A DNA stretch of 64,000 nt from Conyzicola lurida (lineage in GTDB: Bacteria; Actinomycetota; Actinomycetes; Actinomycetales; Microbacteriaceae), in the NCBI RefSeq assembly GCF_014204935.1, contig NZ_JACHMJ010000001.1, positions 2,604,001-2,668,000 on the forward strand, given 5' to 3'. This document shows, in pieces, positions 16,017-23,515 of this stretch (its first letter is position 1; each line of letters begins with the position of its first letter). The position numbers and the translations under genes are program-made. A model generated the notes under the pieces. It saw only the letters and a list, made by a program, of their open reading frames with translations. It was not told where the DNA came from and made no database searches.

Positions 16017-17150
16017 ATGGCAAAGATCGTCGTCAACCTGCTCTCCTACACCGGCACCAAGGGTGGCATGGAGACGTACACCCGCGAGCTGTACCGCGAG
16101 TTCGGCCGCCTCGGCACCCCGCACGAGTACGTGGGCTACGCGAGCAAAGAGTTCATGACCCGCGACCACTCCTGGTTCCCGGGCGAGGTCGTCAACTCCG
16201 GCATCAGCGGCGAGAACCGCTTCGCCTGGGCGTTCGGCGAGCTGTTTATGGTGTCTCGCTTTGCCAAGAAGGTCGGCGCCGACCTCATCCACAACCCGGC
16301 GACGCTCGGCCCGTGGCGCTCGGCGATGCCCGCCGTGTACACGATGCACGACATGCTCTACTACCGGGCGCCCGAATACATGGCGACCCCGCTCTACACC
16401 GAGCCCTTCAAGTGGATGCAGCGCCGCATCTCCAACCACGCCTCGCGCATCCTCACCGACAGCGTCGCCTCGGCCGAGGACATCGAGAAGTATCTGGACT
16501 TCCCGGCCGACCGCATCGAGGTCGTGCAGCTCGCCGGTACTCCCCCGGTCACCCCGTCGACCGAGAAGGTCGAGCGTCAGCGCGACCTCATGCTCATGGT
16601 CGGGAACCGCCTGCCGCACAAGAACTTCATCGGTCTCGTGCGTGCCATGGACCGGATCCCCGCGGCGGAGCGACCGCGCCTCGTCATCACCGGCAGCCGC
16701 GGCGACGACCCGCTGCGCCCCATCGTCGACGAGCTGGACCTCGGCGACTCGGTGGAGCTCAAGGGCTGGGTCTCCGACGAGGAACTGCAGTGGCTCTACA
16801 CCAACGCCAGCGCGCTCATGGTGCCGAACTTCTGCGACGGCTTCTGCCTGCCCGCGCTCGAGGCGATGCACGTCGGCCTTCCGGTGCTGATGAGCGACAT
16901 CCCGGTCTACCACGAGGTCGGCGGCGACGCCGTCGGCTACTTCGAGCCCACCGACCTCGACTCCATCGCCGCCGCCATGGTCAAGGCGAAGGACAACCCC
17001 GAGTGGCTGGCCGGCCTGAGCGAGCGCGGGTACGACCGCACCGCGCTGTTCACCTGGAACCGCACCGCCCTCGAGACGCTCGCCGCGTTCGACCGCACGC
17101 TGGCCGACCCGAGCGGGGCCAAGAAGGCGCGGAAGCAGAAGCGCAATTAG
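16017..17150 (+). CDS. Family 4 (GT-B) glycosyltransferase
   Basis: 377 residues with a GT-B fold. The N-terminal acceptor half starts LLSYTGTKGGMETYTRELYR, with the glycine-rich loop of family 4. The donor half has LMLMVGNRLPHKNFIGLVRA and the late FCDGFCLPALEAMHVGLPV, the equivalent of the EGFGLPxLE motif, followed by SDIPVYHEVGGDA. It should transfer a nucleotide-activated hexose to a lipid-linked acceptor in the cytoplasm. The sugar cannot be read from sequence. It lies 7 bp after the GT2 gene and forms an operon with it. The lysine/arginine-rich tail KKARKQKRN may help membrane association. A hairpin with dispersed-repeat sequence follows. Confidence 0.9.
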   Translation: MAKIVVNLLSYTGTKGGMETYTRELYREFGRLGTPHEYVGYASKEFMTRDHSWFPGEVVNSGISGENRFAWAFGELFMVSRFAKKVGADLIHNPATLGPWRSAMPAVYTMHDMLYYRAPEYMATPLYTEPFKWMQRRISNHASRILTDSVASAEDIEKYLDFPADRIEVVQLAGTPPVTPSTEKVERQRDLMLMVGNRLPHKNFIGLVRAMDRIPAAERPRLVITGSRGDDPLRPIVDELDLGDSVELKGWVSDEELQWLYTNASALMVPNFCDGFCLPALEAMHVGLPVLMSDIPVYHEVGGDAVGYFEPTDLDSIAAAMVKAKDNPEWLAGLSERGYDRTALFTWNRTALETLAAFDRTLADPSGAKKARKQKRN

Positions 17151-17155
17151 GAAGG

Positions 17156-17184
17156 GGGTTGAGCTTGCGCGGTGGAGCAAGCTC
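17156..17184. terminator. Hairpin between convergent glycosyltransferases; carries a 27-bp repeat
   Basis: GAGCTTGC at 17161-17168 pairs with GCAAGCTC at 17177-17184. The stem extends outward to 11 bp if one G-U pair is allowed. It sits between two convergent genes and could terminate both. Positions 17156-17182 match 38177-38203 at 25 of 27 bases, so this is also one copy of a repeat. Confidence 0.6.
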
Positions 17185-17191
17185 GACCCGT

Positions 17192-18085
17192 CTACTGGAT
17201 GTGCCCGCCGGCCGCGTGCGTCAGCAGTGCCTTGACGCCCTTGCCGTTGCCCTGGCGTACCGCGAGCGGGATGCGCGTCAACGCGTTGAGGCGCGAGAGC
17301 GTGTGCCAGCGTGCGGCCCGTGCCGCCCTGCGCCATCCGATCGCCTCGAATCTCTTCACCTCGGCGTCGAAGAGCTCGCGCTCCTGCTTGAACCTCGAGC
17401 CGTCGGTCGCCGTCGCGGACGACACGCTCTGCTGGTGCCGGCGGTAGCGGAAGACCACCTCGTCGTCGAGCACGAACTCGCCGCCGCCCTCGATGATGTC
17501 GAGCAGCATGATGAGGTCCTGTACGACGTCGAGCTTCTGGTTGAAGCCGTAGGTACGCAGCAGCTCCACCTTCCAGACCAGAGCCGGGAAGTAGGTCCAG
17601 TTGCCGCGCAGCAGGCTGTGCGCGAGCACCTCGCCGCTGTAGACGCGGGCTCCGGCGCCGGAGAGGCGCGACCGGTTCTTGACCCGGTCGACGAGGGGCT
17701 CGCTGACCACCCCGTCGCCGTCGATGACCTCGACCCCGGGCTGGATGACAGCGGCACCCGGATGACGCGTCAGCAGCTCTTTCACCCGTGCCAGGTAGCC
17801 GGGCAGCATCACGTCGTCGCAGCCGAACAGCATCGAGTACTCGCCCTGCATCAGCCCGACGCATTTCACGTAGTTGCGGCTGACGCCGAGGTTCACCTCG
17901 TTGCGGATGTACTCGATGCGCGGGTCGCCGAGCGCCTGGAGCCACTCGCCGGGCGCGAGGTCGGGATAGACGTCGTCGACCACGGTGAGCTTCCAGTCGG
18001 GGTCGGTCTGCGCGAGCACGCTCTCGACGGCCTCGCGGAAGTGCTCGAAGCTGCCCCAGAACGGCAGCATGATGTGAAACGTCAC
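17192..18085 (-). CDS. Family 2 glycosyltransferase
   Basis: 297 residues from a GTG at 18085, which has AAAGGA about 6 bases upstream. The open frame continues further but lacks family features. The GT-A fold is recognisable by HIMLPFWGSFEHFREAVESV, VVDDVYPDL, RNEVNLGVSRNYV and the metal-binding FGCDDVMLP. A later HRRYRFVV-type segment reads VVFRYRRHQQSVSS, common in GT2 enzymes of surface-glycan clusters. Soluble or peripheral. It lies 26 bp downstream of the 689-residue membrane protein, with which it is likely cotranscribed. Donor and acceptor are unknown. Confidence 0.88.
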   Translation of the reverse strand: MTFHIMLPFWGSFEHFREAVESVLAQTDPDWKLTVVDDVYPDLAPGEWLQALGDPRIEYIRNEVNLGVSRNYVKCVGLMQGEYSMLFGCDDVMLPGYLARVKELLTRHPGAAVIQPGVEVIDGDGVVSEPLVDRVKNRSRLSGAGARVYSGEVLAHSLLRGNWTYFPALVWKVELLRTYGFNQKLDVVQDLIMLLDIIEGGGEFVLDDEVVFRYRRHQQSVSSATATDGSRFKQERELFDAEVKRFEAIGWRRAARAARWHTLSRLNALTRIPLAVRQGNGKGVKALLTHAAGGHIQ

Positions 18086-18111
18086 GGGATTCCTTTGATT
18101 GACGGACGCGC

Positions 18112-20181
18112 CTAGGGCGCGACGACCTCGTAGATCTGCATGTCGGTGTTGCCCTGCTCGACGTCGGCGAGCTCGACCAGGCAACGGTAGCGGTAGGGCT
18201 TTTCGTCGGCGATGATGTAGTCGACGTTCTCCTGGGCGAAGTCAGAGCAGGCGTCGAAGGTCGACTCGATCACGTCGTTCTGCGGGTTGGTGACGACGGG
18301 TTCGCCGTTGCCGAAGTCCCAGCGCACGTGGCCGAGGCGGTTCCACTTTTCCTCGTACTCGCCGTCGGGGTCGATCTCCGCCCACGTCTCGGCCGGCGGG
18401 TAGGCCTGCACGCCCGCGTACGCCCGGACGCCCGACTCCACGAGCACGGCCATGGTCTCGTACTGCCCGACACCGACCCAGGTACCCGGGTCAGCCTCGT
18501 CGATCTCGAGCACCTTCTGGCCGACCGCCGTGTCGTTGAGGTCGTAGGCGCCGCGGTAGAGCGGGTTGACGGCCGCGCCGATCACGAGGCTCGCGAGCAG
18601 CAGCAGGGCCGCCGACGTCGCGATTGTGCGCTTGAAGAACAGCAGCGCCATGGCGGCGATGATCGCGACGGCGGCGACGGGCCAGAGCGGAACGATGGTG
18701 AACGTCGTGGCATTGAGCGTCTGGAGCCGGTACAGCACGTACCCGGTGAGCGCGGCGGCGGAACCGGCGGCGATGACCGCGAGCGGCCAGTTGCGGCGGG
18801 GCGCTGTTCCCGCGGCGACCGCCCGGTCGGTCTCCCGGTCGACCTCGCGGGCGACCAGGGCGAAGAACACCGGCAGCATGACCGCGAAGCCCATGCGGAA
18901 GCGGCCGAGTGGCACCTTGTCGAGCAGCAGCAGGCGGGCGACGGCGTCCCAGCCGGGCACGAAATAGTAGGCGAGCACGACGCCCAGGCCGACGAGCGAG
19001 GCGATGGCGATCCAGTTGACGCGACGCTCGCGCTGCCAGGCACGGAGGACCAGCCAGATCAAACCGGGGGCGACGAATACCGCGAGCAGGATCGCGGTGG
19101 CCGACTCGGAGGGGTTCGGGCCGAGGAGGGTCCACTCGGGAGTCGATCGGAACGACTGGCCGAACGGCGCGCCTGCCCAGCCGGCGAGGAAGGGATCGGC
19201 GGCGAAGGCCTGGCCGGTGGGGTCCGACCGCGCTCCCGGGTACACGGTGCCGGTGATCGCCGCGATGGTCTCGGCGCGGGTTCGCACGTAGAGCAGCACC
19301 ACGGCGCCGGCGGCGACTCCCGCGATGAGCAGGGGCGAGAGCTTTCGCAGCAGCGTGCGCCATCCACGGTTCTTCCAGGGCTGTTCCTGCAGCACGGAAC
19401 CGACGAAGAAGAACAGGAACACCAGGATCGAGGGCACGATGAACGGCACGTAGACGCCGATCGCCATGGTGACCGCGAGCCAGCCGAGCACGACGGCCCA
19501 GACGATGCGCAGCCACAGCCGGCCGTCGCGCAGCATCCAGACGGTGCCGGCCATCGCGAGCAACGACCACGCAGCGGGCCACAGGGCGTTCGGGCCGTAC
19601 CACCACTGGAAGATCGGCGAGAAGAAGACGACGCAGGCGATGACGGCGGCGGTGATCGCGCGGCGCGGGAGGAGGGTCACGACGAGCAGGTAGCTGGCGG
19701 TGACGAGTCCGAAAGCGGGGATCCACCACTGCCAGGCGGTGCCGGCGTCGAGGCCGAAGAGCAGGTAGCCCCACATGTGCGGGCGGAAGATCGTCGACCA
19801 GTCGGTGTTCGGCAGCTCGTTGAGCACCGTGGTGTCCATGCCGCCGGGGAGCGTCTCGTTGAAGACCGGGAAGCCCTGCTGGATCTGGGAGACGATCCAG
19901 CCCTGCTGCACGAGCCATTCGTCCGAGCGGATGGCGCGGGGATTGCCGATGAGCGAACGTGGATCTTCGCCCGTGCCGAAGTTCAGGAAGTGCGCGCCCG
20001 ACGACGTGCCGCTGATGTTGAAGGCGATGAGCAGGATGGCCCCGATGGCGACGATCGCCGGGAACCACCAGACGACCCGCCAGTTGGGCAGGCCCGTCGC
20101 CAGGGGTTCGGTGAACCGTGCGTACGACTCAGCGATGCGTTCGCGGCGCGTTCTACCCGCGGCGCTCCAGGATGTGGCCAC
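18112..20181 (-). CDS. Large polytopic membrane protein of the glycan cluster, function unknown
   Basis: 689 residues from a GTG at 20181 (AAGGGA 7 bases upstream; a longer start at 20223 is possible). A cytoplasmic arginine-rich start is followed by about twelve to fourteen transmembrane helices up to residue 540, then a roughly 150-residue extracytoplasmic domain with GAYDLNDTAVGQ, ESGVRAYAGVQAYPP and a cysteine pair. The loop with HMWGYLLFGLDAGTAWQWW between early helices resembles GT-C type architecture, in which a lipid-phosphate sugar is used outside the cell. I infer a possible extracytoplasmic glycosyltransferase or modifying protein, not a proven one. It follows the secreted repeat protein at 87 bp and precedes a GT2 gene. 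Confidence 0.72.
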   Translation of the reverse strand: MATSWSAAGRTRRERIAESYARFTEPLATGLPNWRVVWWFPAIVAIGAILLIAFNISGTSSGAHFLNFGTGEDPRSLIGNPRAIRSDEWLVQQGWIVSQIQQGFPVFNETLPGGMDTTVLNELPNTDWSTIFRPHMWGYLLFGLDAGTAWQWWIPAFGLVTASYLLVVTLLPRRAITAAVIACVVFFSPIFQWWYGPNALWPAAWSLLAMAGTVWMLRDGRLWLRIVWAVVLGWLAVTMAIGVYVPFIVPSILVFLFFFVGSVLQEQPWKNRGWRTLLRKLSPLLIAGVAAGAVVLLYVRTRAETIAAITGTVYPGARSDPTGQAFAADPFLAGWAGAPFGQSFRSTPEWTLLGPNPSESATAILLAVFVAPGLIWLVLRAWQRERRVNWIAIASLVGLGVVLAYYFVPGWDAVARLLLLDKVPLGRFRMGFAVMLPVFFALVAREVDRETDRAVAAGTAPRRNWPLAVIAAGSAAALTGYVLYRLQTLNATTFTIVPLWPVAAVAIIAAMALLFFKRTIATSAALLLLASLVIGAAVNPLYRGAYDLNDTAVGQKVLEIDEADPGTWVGVGQYETMAVLVESGVRAYAGVQAYPPAETWAEIDPDGEYEEKWNRLGHVRWDFGNGEPVVTNPQNDVIESTFDACSDFAQENVDYIIADEKPYRYRCLVELADVEQGNTDMQIYEVVAP

Positions 20182-20268
20182 ACTCGTTCCCTTGAATCTC
20201 GTCCTGCCCGGATGCGGGACCATCTACCGTAACAAAAGCCGGCTGTGAGAGCCCGGGCGTCTACCGCG

Positions 20269-22395
20269 TCACGCGGTGCGGCAGTAGAGCAGGGTGTGAC
20301 CGCCCGCTCCCTGATTGATCGCATAGACGCACACCTTGTGGGTGCCCGCCGATGCCGGGATCGTCGCGCTGAAGCCGTGCGGCGAACCGTAGGTCGGGTA
20401 CGCCTTGCCGACGTCGGGGCGGTCGGTCTGGGCCGGGATGGCGGTGCCGACGGAATCGACGTAGACGTGCACCGCGATCGGCGACGTCGTGTCGGGATCG
20501 ATGGCCCAGCCGGCGACCTGGTAGCCGCCCGTCGTGCGCTTGATCACGTCGACGTTGCCGAACGGCACGCGCCCCTTGTCGGCGATCGGGGTCGGGGACG
20601 GGGTCACCGTGGCGCCCACCGTCACCGTACGGCAGCCGAGGGTGAGGTGGCCGCCAGTACCGGTATTGATGCCGTACGCGCAGATGTTGTGGGTGCCCTT
20701 GCTCGCCGGGAGCGTGGCGCTGAAGCCGTGCGCACCGCCGTTGGCCGGGTAGAGCGCCGCGATGTCGGAGCGCTGCTGGTCGGCGTTGATCGACGAGCCG
20801 ACCTTGTCGATGTAGAAGTGCACCTGGATCGGGGCCGACGTGTCGGGGTCGAGGGTCCAGCCGCCGACCTGGATGCCGTTGGCCTGGCCCTTGACGATGT
20901 CGAGCGAGCCGACCGGCACGCGTCCCCCGTCGGCGACCGCCGCACGCACGGTCGTCGTCTTACAGCCGAGGAGTTTGTTGGAGCCCGCGCCGACGTTGAT
21001 GGCGTAGGCGCACACGTTGTGCGTTCCAGCGGGGGCCTTCACCGTCGTGGCGAACCCATGCGCCGCGCCGTAGCCCGGGTACAGGGCCGCGACGTCGCTG
21101 CGGGCCGTGTTCGCGGGGAACGAGTAGCCGAGGGTCTTGCCGACGTAGAGGTCGATGCGCGTCGCGGCGGTGGTGTCGGGGTCGAGCGCCCAGCCGCCCA
21201 CGGAAACCGTTCCGACGCCGCCGGTGGAGGTGTCGAACGAGCCGATGGGCGCGCCGGAACGCGTGGTGACGTTGACGCAGCCGATCTGCACGTTCGCGCC
21301 CGGACCGATATTGGTGGCGTAGACGCAGAGCGGTCCGGTGACCGCGCCCGTGATCGGGATGAAGGTGTCGAACCCGTGCAGGTTGCCGCGGTTGTACAGC
21401 GCGCCCACGTCGGGACGGTTGCCCTTCGCGACGATCGACGCGCGCTTCACTCCGGCGTAATGCACCGCGACGGTGATCGGGAAGGTCGAGACGGCGCTGC
21501 CGGTCATGTCGGGGTCGAGTGCCCAGCCGCCCACGCGGATGCCGCCCGGCACCGCGACGGCGACGTCGAGGCTGCCGATGGGGCTGATCTGGCCGGTGGT
21601 CGTACCGAACCAGTCGGTGAAGTAGCGCCAGAAGTTGCGGTTGCCGTACGAGGAGCACGAGTCGCCGACGCCGCCGAGGTTCGCGAGCGAGGCGCGGTTC
21701 GGCTGGTACGGCGTGTAGTTGTAGAGGTTCGCGGTGGCCTGGTTACGGATGTTCACCGTCGGGGCGCCACACGCGGCGTTCGGGTGGTACTGCACCGCGA
21801 CCTGCCCGATCTTGTAGCGCCAGGTCTTGGGGCTGTAGGTGTACTGACGGAACTGCCACGCCGCCTTGTAGACCTGGTTGTAGAAGCCGTAGTACTGCGC
21901 GTCGCACGGGGCCGTGTCGGGGCAGCCGTACCCCATGGCGACGCGGTACTGGCGCTCGGTCGGCGACGTGGCCGTGATGAGGCCCTGCTCTTTCTGCAGC
22001 GTCGCGAGGAGCACCTGGGGGTTGATGTTGCAGGCCTTGGCGACCTTGAGGATGATGTGGGCCGCGGACTCGACGCCCTCGCTCTGGTAGGCGTAGCAGT
22101 GGCCGGGGGCGACCGACGCCCGCGAGAAGGTGGCGGCCGTGTAGTTCTTGAGACACGGGATGCCGTTGCCGGCGACACAGGTCGGGACCTGCGCGTTGAG
22201 GAAGGCCTGGATCTGGCCCTCGGTCATCGCCCCGGAGTCGAAGAACCGCGCGTCGGAGATGATGTACCCCGGATCGAAGGCGGCCGCGTTCGCTGCCTGC
22301 GCGGGCGCGGCGATGCCGAGAACCAGGCCGGTGGCGAACAGAACTCCGGTGACGGTCGATGCGACCGCTCGGCGGATAGATTTCCCCGTAATCAT
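20269..22395 (-). CDS. Secreted protein: lysozyme-like N-terminal region plus four C-terminal repeats
   Basis: 708 residues. A Sec signal peptide ends with AQA at 32-34. Residues 40-265 form a cysteine-rich region containing ISDARFFDSGAMTEGQIQAF, CNINPQVLLATLQKEQGLIT (Glu136 is a candidate catalytic acid) and WQFRQY/FWRYFTDWFG. This looks like the lysozyme-like or glucosaminidase-like regions of actinobacterial wall proteins, but activity is unproven. Residues 272-708 are four repeats of about 105 residues with VGGWALDPDT, YVD, RPDVGALYP, HGF and VCAYAIN-GxG landmarks. No membrane anchor or sorting signal follows. It may bind or remodel wall glycan made by the flanking genes. GGAAGG precedes the ATG. 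Confidence 0.8.
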   Translation of the reverse strand: MITGKSIRRAVASTVTGVLFATGLVLGIAAPAQAANAAAFDPGYIISDARFFDSGAMTEGQIQAFLNAQVPTCVAGNGIPCLKNYTAATFSRASVAPGHCYAYQSEGVESAAHIILKVAKACNINPQVLLATLQKEQGLITATSPTERQYRVAMGYGCPDTAPCDAQYYGFYNQVYKAAWQFRQYTYSPKTWRYKIGQVAVQYHPNAACGAPTVNIRNQATANLYNYTPYQPNRASLANLGGVGDSCSSYGNRNFWRYFTDWFGTTTGQISPIGSLDVAVAVPGGIRVGGWALDPDMTGSAVSTFPITVAVHYAGVKRASIVAKGNRPDVGALYNRGNLHGFDTFIPITGAVTGPLCVYATNIGPGANVQIGCVNVTTRSGAPIGSFDTSTGGVGTVSVGGWALDPDTTAATRIDLYVGKTLGYSFPANTARSDVAALYPGYGAAHGFATTVKAPAGTHNVCAYAINVGAGSNKLLGCKTTTVRAAVADGGRVPVGSLDIVKGQANGIQVGGWTLDPDTSAPIQVHFYIDKVGSSINADQQRSDIAALYPANGGAHGFSATLPASKGTHNICAYGINTGTGGHLTLGCRTVTVGATVTPSPTPIADKGRVPFGNVDVIKRTTGGYQVAGWAIDPDTTSPIAVHVYVDSVGTAIPAQTDRPDVGKAYPTYGSPHGFSATIPASAGTHKVCVYAINQGAGGHTLLYCRTA
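20272..21582 (-). repeat. Four in-frame repeats of about 105 codons in the secreted protein
   Basis: Each unit begins with a G-S/N-hydrophobic-D start, then GGWALDPDT or a close variant, a YVD/YID-type strand, R-PDV/SDV-ALYP, G-HGF, and ends with CVYAIN/CAYGIN and GxGxxxxLGCRT. The first unit is the most divergent, with an insert after DPDM. Units 2-4 are close to one another. This module occurs widely in actinobacterial secreted enzymes and adhesins (family knowledge). Its ligand is unknown to me. Confidence 0.85.
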
Positions 22396-22526
22396 TGTGC
22401 AACTGCCTTCCGTATCGCCCTACCGCGAAACCGGTGACACATCTCTTCGCGAGTAGCCCGTCGCCGTCGCCAGAAGAAGTCGCGGTCAGTCTACCTCAGG
22501 GCATACTCACAGCCGAGGGACGTCGG

Positions 22527-23507
22527 TCAGGCGGGTTGCACCAGATCGCGGGCAATATCCGCGGTGCCGCGACCGTAGACCGAATAGCGGCCGCTGGCGA
22601 GTTCGGCGGCGACCGTGCGCAGGCGCCCCAGGCGATGCGGCGACAGGGACGCCCGCCGGGTCTCGTGCAGCAGTTTTCCCCGGGCCGAGTGAAGGATGTC
22701 GGCGGGCACGCCCTGCATATTCCCGAGCCGGTCCGCGAGCTCGAGAGCGCGTTGCGCGAGCTGGGTGTTGCGGTCGCCGCGGGGTTCGACGAGCTTGCCC
22801 CACTTCTGCGCGACGCTGAGCCGGCTGACGCCGATGACGTTGCCGCCGTGCTGGCGGTAGTCGACGAGCTGCCTCTCGAGAGAGTCGAGGCCGCCGGTCG
22901 CGGCGGAGACGGCGGCGAGCCACTCGTCGTGGATCCACGCCGGCGGGACGGGCAGCGCCACGTCGAGGAGCGAGCGACGCAGGGCGACAGTCGCCCCGGT
23001 CACGATGTTGCGGGTGAGCAGGACGGCGAAGCCGTTGCCCTCGTGCTCGGACGCGAGATCGTCGGCGGTCACGCCGAGCACCTCGAACAGGCCGCGCCCG
23101 GTGGGGGTGCCGTCGGCGTCGACGAGGGTCGCATCGCTGTGCAGCAGGGTCAACCGCGGACGCGCGGCGAACTCGGCGACGGTCAGCGACACCCGGGTGG
23201 GGTGCCACGAGTCGTCCTGGTCGCTGAGCAGCACGAGCTCGCCCGTGCAGGCGCGCAACGTGGCCTCGAAGTTCGCCGCGACGCCCAGTGCCACCTCGTT
23301 ACGGATGACCACGAGGGTGGGAGCCTTCGCGCCGAGTCCGGCGACCGCCTTCTCGACGACCGACACCGTGGCATCCGTCGACGCATCGTCGCCCAGCACG
23401 ATCTCGGTCACCGGCGTGGTCTGCGCCAAAATGCTGCGGATCTGTTCGGCGACGAACCGCTCGCCGTTGTGCGTGCACAGGGCGACCGAGATGGTGGGCG
23501 TGGTCAT
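22527..23507 (-). CDS. Family 2 glycosyltransferase (rhamnosyltransferase-like)
   Basis: 326 residues from the ATG at 23507. The GT-A domain shows VALCTHNGERFVAEQI, LGDDASTDATV, RNEVALGVAANFE and the DxD-containing LLSDQDDSWHPTR, then WIHDEWLAAVSAATGG with the acidic catalytic-loop pattern and VDYRQHGGNVIG. This set is typical of GT2 enzymes that add rhamnose or related deoxy sugars to surface polysaccharide, but specificity is inferred from motif style only. It lies 8 bp downstream of the 827-residue bifunctional transferase and ends 131 bp before the secreted repeat protein. Confidence 0.9.
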   Translation of the reverse strand: MTTPTISVALCTHNGERFVAEQIRSILAQTTPVTEIVLGDDASTDATVSVVEKAVAGLGAKAPTLVVIRNEVALGVAANFEATLRACTGELVLLSDQDDSWHPTRVSLTVAEFAARPRLTLLHSDATLVDADGTPTGRGLFEVLGVTADDLASEHEGNGFAVLLTRNIVTGATVALRRSLLDVALPVPPAWIHDEWLAAVSAATGGLDSLERQLVDYRQHGGNVIGVSRLSVAQKWGKLVEPRGDRNTQLAQRALELADRLGNMQGVPADILHSARGKLLHETRRASLSPHRLGRLRTVAAELASGRYSVYGRGTADIARDLVQPA

Positions 23508-23515
23508 TGCGGCGG

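Noticed and set aside
18328-20232. 634-residue open frame on the forward strand
   Set aside because: Antisense to the 689-residue membrane protein, with low-complexity R/E/G/H composition and no family features.
20245-22437. 730-residue open frame on the forward strand
   Set aside because: Antisense shadow of the secreted repeat protein. Its apparent repeats only mirror the real ones on the other strand.
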